A DNA stretch of 64,000 nucleotides. It comes from Bremerella sp. P1 (GTDB taxonomy: Bacteria; Planctomycetota; Planctomycetia; Pirellulales; Pirellulaceae). The position numbers were made by a program, and so were the translations under genes. The notes under the pieces are model-generated. The model made no database searches and had not been told where the DNA came from. It saw only the letters and a list, made by a program, of their open reading frames with translations. The stretch spans positions 2,418,001-2,482,000 of the forward strand of contig NZ_CP118164.1 of assembly GCF_028748185.1 (NCBI RefSeq), in the 5' to 3' direction. Numbering within the stretch: the first letter of the stretch is position 1; each line of letters starts with the position of its first letter. Shown here in pieces: positions 1-9,500 of this stretch.

Positions 1-12
1 AGGCGTCGATTG

Positions 13-42
13 CATCGCCTTAGGGGAAGTTCCCCGGCGATG
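13..42. other. Strong hairpin before the first gene
   Basis: CATCGCC (13-19) pairs perfectly with GGCGATG (36-42), and inside it GGGG (23-26) pairs with CCCC (32-35) around a five-base loop, with TTA bulged on one side. There is no run of T after it, so it is not a standard intrinsic terminator on either strand. It lies 44 bases before the pentapeptide gene and may belong to the end of an upstream transcript or to this gene's leader. Confidence 0.45.
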
Positions 43-85
43 ACCCACCCCCAATCCCTTGGCCAGTTAACCTGGGAGTGACGCC

Positions 86-718
86 ATGATTCAGATTAAG
101 CATCGCATTACAGGCGAAGTCCTGTACGAGATCGACGCAGACGCGTTGGCAGGCGCCAAGCTCGTCGGCAAGAATCTCGCAGGGGCAGACCTGTCCTCAC
201 TGGTGCTGCGCAATTGCGTTTTTGATAGCGACAACCTGGACGAAGTTTCTTTCGAGAATTCAGATCTCGAAGGAGCTAGTTTCATGGGTGCCAGTGTAAA
301 GCATGCTTGCTTCGACGGTGCCAACATGGCAGGTGTAACCATGACCGACGCGATACTCAATGAGTCGTCGCTCAAAGAGGTCAATCTCACCAAAGCCAAT
401 ATGCGATATGCCAAGCTTCACAACTGTAATCTTTCGGGAGCACGATTGGTCGAAGCCGATATCAGTATGTGTGACCTCCGCTGCGATATGCCTGGTGCGA
501 ACCTAACTCGTGCGGACCTACGCGGGGCGAACCTCACCGGTGCTGACCTGACCGGAGCGAAAGTCGACGAGGCAGACTTTACCGATGCCACGATGACAGA
601 GGCCCACCTCGACGGTTGCTATGTCGAACGAGCCATCAACGCATGTGCCAAGCACAAGCCATTCAAACCCAAGCCACAAGCAGTCAAACGACCTTGGTGG
701 ATGGTGTGGGCGACCTAG
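86..718 (+). CDS. Pentapeptide-repeat protein
   Basis: The 210-residue protein consists, from about residue 20 to 185, of back-to-back five-residue units of the A(D/N)Lxx type, for example in GANLTRADLRGANLTGADL. This family folds into a right-handed quadrilateral beta-helix. The family includes gyrase-protecting DNA mimics and many proteins of unknown role, so the repeat does not give a specific function. There is no signal peptide or membrane segment, so it is probably cytoplasmic; the short basic tail ends in KRPWWMVWAT. GGGAG lies at a suitable distance before the ATG. The gene is convergent with the DUF1501 gene and appears to be a single transcription unit. Confidence 0.85.
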   Translation: MIQIKHRITGEVLYEIDADALAGAKLVGKNLAGADLSSLVLRNCVFDSDNLDEVSFENSDLEGASFMGASVKHACFDGANMAGVTMTDAILNESSLKEVNLTKANMRYAKLHNCNLSGARLVEADISMCDLRCDMPGANLTRADLRGANLTGADLTGAKVDEADFTDATMTEAHLDGCYVERAINACAKHKPFKPKPQAVKRPWWMVWAT

Positions 719-793
719 TCGTCTAGGAAAAACGATAGGGATGCCTTTCGCCTGACACGGCATAGCCATCCTGAAAGAAATACCGACTGACCA

Positions 794-2230
794 TCAGACG
801 AGAATCTTCTTGACCACGCTGCCATGCACATCGGTCAGTCGGTAATCGCGGCTCTGAAAGCGGTACGTGAATTTCTTGTGGTCGATACCCAGTAGATGCA
901 GAAGCGTTGCATTCAAGTCGTGCACATGTACGGGATCCTCGGTAATGTTGTAACCGATCTCGTCGGTCGCTCCCAATTCGAAACCGGGCTTCACCCCTGC
1001 TCCGGCCAGCCACATCGTAAAGCATCGACTGTGATGATCGCGACCGTAGTCGTTGGCCTCGATCGATCCTTGGGCATAGGCGGTTCGACCAAATTCACCT
1101 CCCCAAACGACGAGCGTGTCTTCCAACAAACCGAGCCGCGCCAGGTCGTTGACCAGCGCGGCAGAAGCCTGATCGGTATCACGACATTGCCGCGGAAGCT
1201 CGGCATTGATGCTGCGATGCTGATCCCAGCCGCGATGAAACAGTTGAATGAAGCGAACGCCCCGCTCAGCCATGCGTCGTGCCAATAGGCAATTGGCAGC
1301 ATACGTCCCTGGCTTCCTGGCGTCCTCACCGTAGGCGGCAAACACCGATTCTGGCTCATCCGAAAAATCGGTCAGGGTCGGTATCGACATCTGCATCCGG
1401 TAGGCCATTTCGTATTGAGCGACGCGACTCTCGATTTCCGGATCGCCTACCTCGGCGGCCTGACGCTGGTTCAATGCGGCAATCGTTTTCAGAACGCGAC
1501 GCCGGTCAGCCATTGAGATGCCAGCCGGATTATTCAAATACAGAACCGGATCGCCGCTGCTGCGAAAGCGAACGCCTTGGTAACGCGACGGCAGAAAACC
1601 ACTCGACCACAAACGATCGAAGATCGGCTGGTTGTTGAGAGTAGCACTCCCCTGGGAAACAAGCACCACGAAGGCCGGCAGTTCTTCGTTCTCGCTTCCC
1701 AGTCCATAGCTGAGCCAACTTCCCATGCTCGGCCTGCCTGGCAGCGTATGCCCGCTGACCAATAATGTCATACCGGGATCATGATTGATCGCATCGGTAT
1801 GCATCGAGCGGATGCGACACATGCGGTCGGCGATCTTGGCTTGGTGTGAAACAAGATCGCTAAACCACATCCGGCTTTCACCATGCTGAGAGAACGCGAA
1901 CTTGCTGGGGGTCAGCGGCAACGAGTCTTGCTCGGAAGTCATCGTCGTGAGCCGTTGTCCCATGCGGACCGACTCTGGCAACTGTTGGCCGGCGAATCGC
2001 TCGAGTTCTGGCTTGTAGTCAAACAAATCGTGCTGAGATGGGGCTCCCGATTGGCATAGATAAATAACTCGCTTCACCTTGGGCGGAAAGTGCGGCAGTG
2101 AAGGTTCGGCTCCGTGAACCTCCTGGGATGTCAGCGCATGCATGGCCAGCGCGCCTAGCGATACGCCAGTCGATCCCAGGAACGATCGCCGTGTTTGACG
2201 GTCTGCGAGTTGTCGAAAATCGTCACGCAT
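794..2230 (-). CDS. DUF1501 family secreted protein
   Basis: The 478-residue protein matches DUF1501, a sulfatase/alkaline-phosphatase-fold family expanded in planctomycetes. The N-terminus carries a twin-arginine motif (TRRSFLG, about residues 13-19) followed by a hydrophobic stretch, which suggests Tat export. The family fold appears in the C-terminal half as VVWGGEFGRTAYAQG and NDYGRDHHSRCFTMWLAG, with likely metal-binding Asp and His residues. Its ATG directly abuts the stop codon of the upstream cytochrome gene with no spacer, so the two are almost certainly translationally coupled. DUF1501 proteins are nearly always encoded next to PSCyt1/DUF1553 proteins; the enzymatic activity of the pair is not established. 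Confidence 0.9.
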   Translation of the reverse strand: MRDDFRQLADRQTRRSFLGSTGVSLGALAMHALTSQEVHGAEPSLPHFPPKVKRVIYLCQSGAPSQHDLFDYKPELERFAGQQLPESVRMGQRLTTMTSEQDSLPLTPSKFAFSQHGESRMWFSDLVSHQAKIADRMCRIRSMHTDAINHDPGMTLLVSGHTLPGRPSMGSWLSYGLGSENEELPAFVVLVSQGSATLNNQPIFDRLWSSGFLPSRYQGVRFRSSGDPVLYLNNPAGISMADRRRVLKTIAALNQRQAAEVGDPEIESRVAQYEMAYRMQMSIPTLTDFSDEPESVFAAYGEDARKPGTYAANCLLARRMAERGVRFIQLFHRGWDQHRSINAELPRQCRDTDQASAALVNDLARLGLLEDTLVVWGGEFGRTAYAQGSIEANDYGRDHHSRCFTMWLAGAGVKPGFELGATDEIGYNITEDPVHVHDLNATLLHLLGIDHKKFTYRFQSRDYRLTDVHGSVVKKILV

Positions 2231-5200
2231 CTAAGGAGTCATTACCGCTTCATCAAGATTGAAAATCGTATGGCATATCACCGTCATCGCCGCCAGTTCG
2301 GGACTCGGTTCAACCACTGTCTCTCCCTCGCCCAGCCACTGGTTCATCGCGCGAGCATCCTCGAAAAACTTCTGCAGCTCTTGTCGATATAGAGCTGCGA
2401 GCATCGTTCTCTCGTCCGATTGAATTGGCCGGGAAAGGATCCTCAGGAAGGCGTCCTCAATGGCCGCTTCGATTAGGTTTTCATGCCTCTTCATTACGTT
2501 GGCAGCTAAAACCTTGGCGGCCTCGACGAATGTCACATCGTTCAACAAGACGAGTGCCTGCATCGGCGTGTTGGTGCGACTACGCTGAGCGACACAAATC
2601 TCTCGGTTCGGTGCGTCGAAAGCAGTCATGTTCGGCGGTGGGCTCGATCGCTTCCAGTAAGTGTAGAGACTTCGGCGATAGAGCCGATCGCCATGGTCCT
2701 GCACGAATCGCTGCGCCGTGAAATCACTTCCCTTGGAAAGCTCTTCCCACAAGCCGGGCGGCTGATATGGTTTGACGCTCACACCACCGATCTGTTCCAC
2801 CAGTAGCCCACTAGTCGCGAGGGCTTGATCTCGGAGCTCTTCCCCACTGAGTCGTAAGCGTGGGCCTCTGGCAAATAGGTGATTCTGTGGATCGGCATTA
2901 TAGCGTTGCCTTCCGACGGAACTCGATTGCCGATACGTGCTACTGGAAACGATCAGACGATGCAGATGCTTCATATCCCATCCACTGGCGATCAGTTCAC
3001 TGGCGAGATAATCCAGTAGGTGCGGATGGGTCGGTAACTCACCGCGTGTCCCAAAGTCATCAACCGTCTTGACCAGTCCGCCGCCGAAGTAATGCTGCCA
3101 GGTACGATTCACGACGACTCGGGCCGTCAACGGATTGCCTGGGGCGACCAGCCACTCGGCGAGTTGAAGACGATCACCACTCCCTTCGCTCACACCATCG
3201 AACAACTGCCTAGGCAGGCCAGGCTGCACCACATCCCCAAGCTGATCCCATACACCGCGAACACGCACATGCGTGACGCGAGGCTCTTCCCGCTCGCGCA
3301 TCACCATCGTTTCAGGAAACTCTCGCTGCAGAAGTTCGATCTTGCGCTGCTGATCTTCCATGCGAGCTTCCAGACGCACGAAGTCTTGGTTCGTCTCACG
3401 CAGATAGAACTTCTTAAGTCGGAGCGACTGTTCTTCGGTTCGCTCGTTGGGCGACATTGCGAGCAGCGCCGAGATCGGGTCGTCTTCCGCCAGGATCGCA
3501 ACCTCGGCATCCGACCAAGTCCGCGCATCGATCCGTACTTCATCCAGCAGCCCACGCACGGCTAAGATCCACGCGCCTTGCGAATGCTCGCCCTCCTCAT
3601 CCAAGGATGTGGTCACCGGCGACTGCCACCCTAGGCGCTTACCGTTTACCCAGACGCGTGCATCCTGTGGTGAAGTCGGATCGATCGCAAACGCTATTTG
3701 CTGCCAAACGTTGGTTTCCCACGCATCACAAGTCGCTTCCCAAGTGGTGACCGTATCGTCTGCCTTAGCCAACGTAAGTGTGAACTTGTTCTTCGTTTGA
3801 AGTAATTCCAGCTTCTCACCGCTGTCACCACTGAGCGTGTAGAGAACTTGCGGCCGCGTGACGGTCGGATAAAGCCAGGCAGCAACAGAAACCGGTCCCT
3901 TGGAATCACGCAGCAGACTCAACCGCACGTCTCCGCCTGCGAGTAAGGCCTGCCCTTGCTTGCCGGTAACATACGAAGCATCACCCATCAGGCCGATGCC
4001 ACTGGGAACAGAAGACGACGTATCAAAGTCGAGTTTCGCGATCAGCTTCTCCTGTGAAACGACTTCGGCTCGGCCTTCCTCTTGGGCTTTCGTTTCCCAT
4101 TTGGCCATCAACGGATCATCGGTCGTAAGATAGTCGGCGTACGACTGTCGGAGTTCACCTAGCTTGGTTTCCAGCCCGGCAAGCTTCTGTTGCTGCTCGC
4201 GCGTGGGGCTCTTGATCACTGGCCCTGCATTGCCGTATTGACCATCGAGCCCCTTTTCGTCGATGTTGTCGAAAAAGGCGGCCAATTTGTAGAAGTCGCG
4301 CTGCGAGATCGGATCGTATTTGTGATCGTGACACTGGGCACAACCGAGTGTCATGCCCAACCAGACGCTGCCCGTGGTATTCACACGATCGACGACGTAG
4401 GCATGACGATACTCTTCCGCGAACGCTCCGTTCTCATCGTTCACTGGCAGGTTGCGATGAAACCCGGTCGCGGTCAATTGATCGACGGTCGGGTTCGGCA
4501 AGAGGTCGCCAGCAAGTTGCTCGATCGTGAATTGATCGAACGGCATGTTCTCATTCAACGCCTGAATCACCCATTCGCGGTAACGCCACATATCGCGATG
4601 ACTGTCGACGTTGTAGCCGTGCGTATCGGCGTACCGAGCCAGGTCGAGCCAGCGACGGGCAAAGTTCTCGCCATAGGCAGGTGAATCCAACAGGCGATCG
4701 ATGACCTTCTGTTCGGCTTGCGGGGACGCGTCGGAAACGAAGGCTGCGATTTCGGCAGGCGTGGGTGGCAGACCGGTTAGATCGAAGGTTACCCGCCGCA
4801 GCCAGGCATACTTGGAAGCAGGCTTCGCTGGCGCTACCTCATTGGCTTCCATCTTGGCCAACGTGAAATAGTCGATATCGCCAGTGGGCCAATCCTCATT
4901 CTCTACCGTAGGAAGATCCGGACGTTTGATCGGCTGCAGGCTCCACAGGTCTTGCCACTTCGCCCCAGCTTCGATCCACCGCTTCAGGGTCGCAATCTCT
5001 TCCAGGCTCGGCTGATGCTGCTCACTGGGAGGCGGCATGCGGACATCGGGATCGCTGGAGACCAAACGACGATAGAGCTCGCTATCCTTAGAATGCCCTG
5101 GTGAGATTTGCTCCATGGCACTCTCGCGCTGATCCAGCCGCAAATCGGCCTTTCGAGTGGCCGCATCGGGACCATGGCAAGCGTAGCAATGCTGAGCCAA

Positions 5201-5329
5201 GATCGGCTGCACATCGCGAGGAAAGTCGATCGTCAGTTTCTCCGCGCGCACGTCGACCGATGCCGCCAGCGCGCACGCTGAGAACAAAAGCGATCGAATT
5301 AGCCAAGCACGGAAAGAATGCACAAGCAC
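2231..5329 (-). CDS. PSCyt1-DUF1549-LamG-DUF1553 secreted cytochrome c protein
   Basis: The protein has 1032 residues. An N-terminal signal sequence (to about residue 29) is followed by a planctomycete cytochrome C domain with the haem motif CYACH at residues 48-52 and a possible axial Met in RMPPP near 100. DUF1549 follows (about 145-345) and contains a second CxxCH (CAQCH, 330-334). Around residues 430-600 lies a concanavalin A/LamG-like beta-sandwich (VSVAAWLYPTVTRPQ; WVNGKRLGW), and DUF1553 fills the C-terminus (NRTWQHYFGGGLVKTVDDFG; NTPMQALVLLND). The start is GTG. It forms an operon with the DUF1501 gene. The architecture suggests a surface or periplasmic redox protein that also binds carbohydrate, but no substrate can be read from the sequence. 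Confidence 0.92.
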   Translation of the reverse strand: MLVHSFRAWLIRSLLFSACALAASVDVRAEKLTIDFPRDVQPILAQHCYACHGPDAATRKADLRLDQRESAMEQISPGHSKDSELYRRLVSSDPDVRMPPPSEQHQPSLEEIATLKRWIEAGAKWQDLWSLQPIKRPDLPTVENEDWPTGDIDYFTLAKMEANEVAPAKPASKYAWLRRVTFDLTGLPPTPAEIAAFVSDASPQAEQKVIDRLLDSPAYGENFARRWLDLARYADTHGYNVDSHRDMWRYREWVIQALNENMPFDQFTIEQLAGDLLPNPTVDQLTATGFHRNLPVNDENGAFAEEYRHAYVVDRVNTTGSVWLGMTLGCAQCHDHKYDPISQRDFYKLAAFFDNIDEKGLDGQYGNAGPVIKSPTREQQQKLAGLETKLGELRQSYADYLTTDDPLMAKWETKAQEEGRAEVVSQEKLIAKLDFDTSSSVPSGIGLMGDASYVTGKQGQALLAGGDVRLSLLRDSKGPVSVAAWLYPTVTRPQVLYTLSGDSGEKLELLQTKNKFTLTLAKADDTVTTWEATCDAWETNVWQQIAFAIDPTSPQDARVWVNGKRLGWQSPVTTSLDEEGEHSQGAWILAVRGLLDEVRIDARTWSDAEVAILAEDDPISALLAMSPNERTEEQSLRLKKFYLRETNQDFVRLEARMEDQQRKIELLQREFPETMVMREREEPRVTHVRVRGVWDQLGDVVQPGLPRQLFDGVSEGSGDRLQLAEWLVAPGNPLTARVVVNRTWQHYFGGGLVKTVDDFGTRGELPTHPHLLDYLASELIASGWDMKHLHRLIVSSSTYRQSSSVGRQRYNADPQNHLFARGPRLRLSGEELRDQALATSGLLVEQIGGVSVKPYQPPGLWEELSKGSDFTAQRFVQDHGDRLYRRSLYTYWKRSSPPPNMTAFDAPNREICVAQRSRTNTPMQALVLLNDVTFVEAAKVLAANVMKRHENLIEAAIEDAFLRILSRPIQSDERTMLAALYRQELQKFFEDARAMNQWLGEGETVVEPSPELAAMTVICHTIFNLDEAVMTP

Positions 5330-5341
5330 CCCAGCGGATCA

Positions 5342-5364
5342 GGAAAGAAAGACGCCTTTCTTCC
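5342..5364 (-). other. Inverted repeat just before the PSCyt1 gene
   Basis: GGAAAGAAAG (5342-5351) faces CTTTCTTCC (5356-5364) with a single bulged A and a four-base loop. It ends 13 bases before the GTG start of the cytochrome gene, so on the minus strand it would form a hairpin in the leader or act as an operator. A second perfect repeat, GATTAG (5446-5451) with CTAATC (5457-5462), sits immediately after the DUF1552 stop. Neither has a T run. Confidence 0.35.
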
Positions 5365-5462
5365 ATCATATACGCCAAGGGCGATTTTGGTCCAAGTGCG
5401 AGCCAGGGAACGCCCCACCACAGGGCAGCACGAAGGGGTCGTAACGATTAGACAAGCTAATC

Positions 5463-6818
5463 CTATCCGAGATTGGTCACCCGACCGCTCGAGTCACTGA
5501 ACCTGTCCGCATTGATGCCCATCGCTTCGAGCATGGTGACGTACAAGTTGCACAGCGGAGTCTTATCCGCCACACGGACATGTCGGCCCGGCTTCAGCGC
5601 ACCACCACCTCGTCCGGCCAGCAAGATTGGCAAGTCGTCGTGGTTGTGGCGATTTCCATCCGAGATTCCGCTGCCGTACAGCAGCATCGAGTTATCCAGC
5701 AGCGTGCCGTCACCTTCCTTGACCTCGCGCATCTTGGTAAGCAGGTAGTCGAACTGCTTGGCATGAAAAACGTTGACCTTGGCGATTTTCTTCTGCTTTG
5801 CGTCGTCGTTCTGGTGGTGCGAAAGATCGTGGTGCCCTTCGCTTACACCGATTTGAGGATAAGGACGATTGCTGCTCGCATTGGTCATCATGAAGGTCGC
5901 GATCCGCGTCGAGTCGGTCTGAAACGCGAGTACAATCATGTCCAACATCAGGCGGCAATGCTCTTCAAACTCGGCCGGTACTCCGCTTGGGCGAGCATAG
6001 TCGGGCATCTCGACTTCTTGTCCTTCCAGCTTGATGCTGTGGGAAACACGGCGTTCGACGTCGCGCACCGCGTGCAGGTACTCGTCCATTTTGCGGCGAT
6101 CGACTTCCCCGAGACGATGCTGAAGCCGCTTCGCGTCATTCAGGACAAAATCGAGGACACTTTTCTTCCGACGGTTCTGGATTGCCTGGCTTTCGGCCTG
6201 CTCCTTGGAATCGCCATTGCCAAACAACCGATCAAACAGGGCCCGCGGGTTGATCTCTTTGGTGACATAGTTGGTATCGCTCCGCCAGCTGAGATTCGAC
6301 GAATAGACACAGCTGTACCCGGAATCACAGTTGCCAGACTGGGCACTTGGCTCAAGCCCCAATTCGAGCGAGGGAAACTTGGTCAAATGTGAAAGTCGAG
6401 CCGCGGCAAACTGATCGACCGAGATGCCATTGCGGATGTCGGCACCAGAGGTCTTGTGCGGATGGGCACCGGTCAAAAAGGAAGCCACGCTGCGCGCATG
6501 GTCGCCGCCACCATCACCTAATGCCCAGCCGTTGTGCAGTTCGAAACCGGAGATCGGCATGATCTCGCTGCGGTGCTTGGCCAGGTGCGAAAGGGTTGGG
6601 GTCAACTCTTTCAGCTCTCCTTCATACTGCGGTTTCCAATCGGGCATATGCATGCCGTTGGGAACGTAGAAGAAGCCCATGCGTACCGGCGGTTTGATGT
6701 CGGACGAATCGATGTTGGCGGCTCGCGCCTCGGGGCATACGCTTTCCAGCCACGGCAACGCCACGGCGGTACCAAGGCCACGCAAGATCATTCGTCGACT
6801 GAGCATTGTGCTAGACAT
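5463..6818 (-). CDS. DUF1552 family secreted protein
   Basis: The 451-residue protein belongs to DUF1552, a DUF1501-like family common in planctomycetes and myxobacteria. The N-terminus has a twin-arginine export motif (SRRMILRG, residues 7-14) and a hydrophobic segment ending near PEARAAN. Family segments include GFFYVPNGMHMPDW, SLELGLEPS and MLLYGSGISDGNRHNHDDLP, the last with conserved Asp and His residues. It starts 14 bases after the stop of the DUF1592 cytochrome gene with GGAAGG as ribosome-binding site, so the two form an operon. DUF1552 and DUF1592 proteins are consistently adjacent in planctomycetes and are assumed to act together; the reaction is unknown. Confidence 0.9.
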   Translation of the reverse strand: MSSTMLSRRMILRGLGTAVALPWLESVCPEARAANIDSSDIKPPVRMGFFYVPNGMHMPDWKPQYEGELKELTPTLSHLAKHRSEIMPISGFELHNGWALGDGGGDHARSVASFLTGAHPHKTSGADIRNGISVDQFAAARLSHLTKFPSLELGLEPSAQSGNCDSGYSCVYSSNLSWRSDTNYVTKEINPRALFDRLFGNGDSKEQAESQAIQNRRKKSVLDFVLNDAKRLQHRLGEVDRRKMDEYLHAVRDVERRVSHSIKLEGQEVEMPDYARPSGVPAEFEEHCRLMLDMIVLAFQTDSTRIATFMMTNASSNRPYPQIGVSEGHHDLSHHQNDDAKQKKIAKVNVFHAKQFDYLLTKMREVKEGDGTLLDNSMLLYGSGISDGNRHNHDDLPILLAGRGGGALKPGRHVRVADKTPLCNLYVTMLEAMGINADRFSDSSGRVTNLG

Positions 6819-6832
6819 ATAACTGCCTTCCC

Positions 6833-9154
6833 TTAGCCGCCACGTTTCTGAAACGGTTCGCTATGAACGATTGCCCGGATCATCGAAGAGAAGCGGTAAT
6901 TACTGTTCTCCAATTCGACCTTCACGGCCTGGATCGCACATTCGTCATAATACTCCACGCCTCGCCCCAAAGCATACGTGGTCGTTTTTGAGATCAGGTT
7001 GTGAACGAATTCGTCCTTCCTGTCTTCCAATAGCAATTGCTTGAGGCCAGCAGCCCCGTCGAACTTGCGTCCGCCAGGCATCTCGCCGGACGCGTCGATG
7101 GCAAAGCCTTCGTCCTTGGTCCGCCACTTGCCGATCGCATCGTAGTTTTCCAGCGCAAACCCAATCGGATCCATTCGGGCATGACACGACGCACAAGCAG
7201 CGTTCTCGCGATGCTGCTTCATCTGTTCGCGCAGGCTACCGGTCAACTTCTTTTGCGATTCAAGCGATGGCACATCCGCCGGTGCTTCCGGCGGTGGAGT
7301 ACCCAGCACATTGTCGAGAATCCACTTCCCGCGTTTGACCGGGCTTGTGCGAGTCGGGTTCGAGGTCACTGTCAGCACGCTGGCCTGGGTGAGGATTCCG
7401 CCTCGGCGGCCATCGGAAAGTTTGACGCGGCGGAAGTTATCTCCCTTCACATCGCCAATGCCGTAGTGCTCGGCGAGACGCTGATTCAGGAAAGTGTAAT
7501 CTGCCGCCAACAGGTCGAGCACACTGCGATCTTCATCGATGATCGACTGGAAGAACATTTCCGTTTCGGTTCGCATGTCTTCGGCAAGCTTGTGATTGAA
7601 GCTTCCAAAGCGACGGCGATCGGGCTGCACGATCTCCAGCTTTCGCATTTCGAGCCACTGCCCGGCGAAGTTCTCGGTGAGTTGTTTCGCTTTCGGATCG
7701 GCCAACATCCGCGTGACTTGGACATCGACGTTCTGCCGGAGCGTTCCCTTCCAGGCCTGCTGAAGCAGTTCTTCATCGGGCATGGTACTCCACAGGAAGT
7801 AACTCAAGCGAGTCGCCAATTGATAGTCGCTCAGCGGCTGAGGGCCTTCCGTTCCTTCGGGCGCCTCCTCAACTTTGAAGAGGAAGTGAGGGGAACACAA
7901 AACACCCACCACAACCTCGCGAATCGCAGCTTCGTAGTTCAGACCATCTGATTTCCCCATTGCGTAGAGGATCATCAGCCGTTCCATCTCTCCCTTCGTC
8001 ACTGGCCGTCGGAACGCTCGCGATGCGAAACGAGCAATCACCTGTTGAGCCGCTTGCTTTTCATCCAATCCTTGTTGACCAGGTGTTACAAAGATGATCT
8101 TCTTGTGCGACTCGGGATACCGATCATCGAGGTTCGTATCCGGACCGCGTAGTTCAATCCGATTGATGAACAGGTTTCGGTCACGCCGGCTGGGATTGGG
8201 ATTGCTTGGGTCGTAATGATCATTGAGAAACGCGACCTCCAACGGAAGCTTTCCGCGAGGCATCCGCATCTTGATTTCCATCGGGTGCTCGTTGGGCGAC
8301 TCGTTGCTGACGGCAAACGTTCGCTTCTCTTTGTCACCCAGACGTACTCCCATCTTGGCGGGCTCGTCCCCAGCCTGGCTGGCATGCGCATAGATCGCCA
8401 CGGTGTACATGCCGGGCTCAACTTCCAACTCGTAGCTACCAGTATTGTTCGATGGAAACGACAGCTGGCGACCGGCCGGCTTACCGTACTTCAGTTTGAA
8501 ACTGGCCAGCGGCAATTCACTCTTCGGAATGAGCTGACTCTTATCAGTAACGATCGCTCGCGAGGCAATCTCGTCGGCGGCTTCGTAGAACTTCTCGAAC
8601 AGAAGCGGGGAGGTCGACAGAACATCACCGATATTGTCAAAGCCATAGCCAACATCGTCCGCAGGGAAAGACTCGGTGGCCTTGTACTCGATGCCGACCA
8701 AGTCGCGAATCGTATTCTCGTACTCAATCCGATTTAAGCGGCGGATGGTCTCGCGGCCGGGGTTCACCGGGCCATCACAGTCGACCGTCGAGAGTGCTTC
8801 CTGGACCCACTTCAGCACAGCTTGCAGCTCTTCGCCGGCGGGTTGCTCGGAATCTTTCGGTGGCATGCTTCCGGCGACCAGCATTTCCAATATGGAAGAC
8901 CACTTCTTGCGGCCGGTCGTGGTGACCTCTTCCCAGGAGCGGAATTTCTCTAAATCGAGCCCTGCCTCGGCCGAGTCGCCGGAGTGGCAATCCATGCAGT
9001 AGCTCTTCATGAACGGCACGACGGTGGCATTGTACGACTCGGCCATCTCAGCGCGCTTTGCTCCCATCGCCTGCGACGCAATCAGCGTGCAGACTAGACA
9101 CAAAACGAGCGGGAAAGGTCCGTACGTACGGAGCCCATCTGACAGCCGTGGCAT
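6833..9154 (-). CDS. PSCyt1-DUF1587-1595-1592-1588-1585 secreted cytochrome
   Basis: With the ATG at 9154 the protein has 773 residues and begins with a clear signal peptide (GPFPLVLCLVCTLIASQAMG); an in-frame start at 9220 would add 22 residues that do not look like leader. The haem motif CMDCH lies near residue 53, followed by DUF1587 (RLNRIEYENTIRDLVG), a carbohydrate-binding-like region, DUF1595/DUF1592 (FASRAFRRPVTKGEM; LATRLSYFLWSTMPDEEL), DUF1588 with a second CASCH near residue 667, and DUF1585 at the end. It is the first gene of a two-gene operon with DUF1552. These proteins are inferred to be periplasmic or surface electron carriers in polymer degradation. Confidence 0.92.
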   Translation of the reverse strand: MPRLSDGLRTYGPFPLVLCLVCTLIASQAMGAKRAEMAESYNATVVPFMKSYCMDCHSGDSAEAGLDLEKFRSWEEVTTTGRKKWSSILEMLVAGSMPPKDSEQPAGEELQAVLKWVQEALSTVDCDGPVNPGRETIRRLNRIEYENTIRDLVGIEYKATESFPADDVGYGFDNIGDVLSTSPLLFEKFYEAADEIASRAIVTDKSQLIPKSELPLASFKLKYGKPAGRQLSFPSNNTGSYELEVEPGMYTVAIYAHASQAGDEPAKMGVRLGDKEKRTFAVSNESPNEHPMEIKMRMPRGKLPLEVAFLNDHYDPSNPNPSRRDRNLFINRIELRGPDTNLDDRYPESHKKIIFVTPGQQGLDEKQAAQQVIARFASRAFRRPVTKGEMERLMILYAMGKSDGLNYEAAIREVVVGVLCSPHFLFKVEEAPEGTEGPQPLSDYQLATRLSYFLWSTMPDEELLQQAWKGTLRQNVDVQVTRMLADPKAKQLTENFAGQWLEMRKLEIVQPDRRRFGSFNHKLAEDMRTETEMFFQSIIDEDRSVLDLLAADYTFLNQRLAEHYGIGDVKGDNFRRVKLSDGRRGGILTQASVLTVTSNPTRTSPVKRGKWILDNVLGTPPPEAPADVPSLESQKKLTGSLREQMKQHRENAACASCHARMDPIGFALENYDAIGKWRTKDEGFAIDASGEMPGGRKFDGAAGLKQLLLEDRKDEFVHNLISKTTTYALGRGVEYYDECAIQAVKVELENSNYRFSSMIRAIVHSEPFQKRGG

Positions 9155-9439
9155 GGAAGAAAGCTCTTGCTGGGGAAGATAACGAGGGATTAAGGCAGGC
9201 CTAAGGGGACAGGTTACCAAAAATTATAAGATTCATGTGTAAATACGTCTATGGAAAATCGTATCTGCCAGCGGCGCTTCCGGGATACGGATTTCCACAC
9301 GAAAAGACGAGCGTCCGAGAAGATAGACAGACACCCCACCGCAGAGTTCCATTCCACCTGCCAGACGGACACTGCAGACAACTCGCATCGCCGTTATGTC
9401 AGACAGTCGTGGCTCTCACGAAGAAGAGACGCAAAGACA

Positions 9440-9478
9440 CAAAAAAAAGCCGCGAATCCGAGGCACGAATTGCGGCTT
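9440..9478 (-). terminator. Intrinsic terminator of the fatty-acid cluster
   Basis: Read on the minus strand, AAGCCGC pairs with GCGGCTT, extended by a G-T and an A-T pair, and the stem is followed directly by eight T residues (plus-strand A at 9441-9448). It lies 22 bases beyond the ketosynthase stop codon and closes the four-gene cluster. Confidence 0.8.
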
Positions 9479-9500
9479 AAATTGAAACAGTTTTGCTGGC

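Noticed and set aside
723-780. Possible terminator after the DUF1501 gene
   Set aside because: ATGCC/GGCAT and GGATG/CATCC can pair near a run of A, but the stems compete and are short.
5580-6392. Plus-strand open frame of 270 codons
   Set aside because: It is a shadow of the DUF1552 gene, which has a Tat signal and family motifs.
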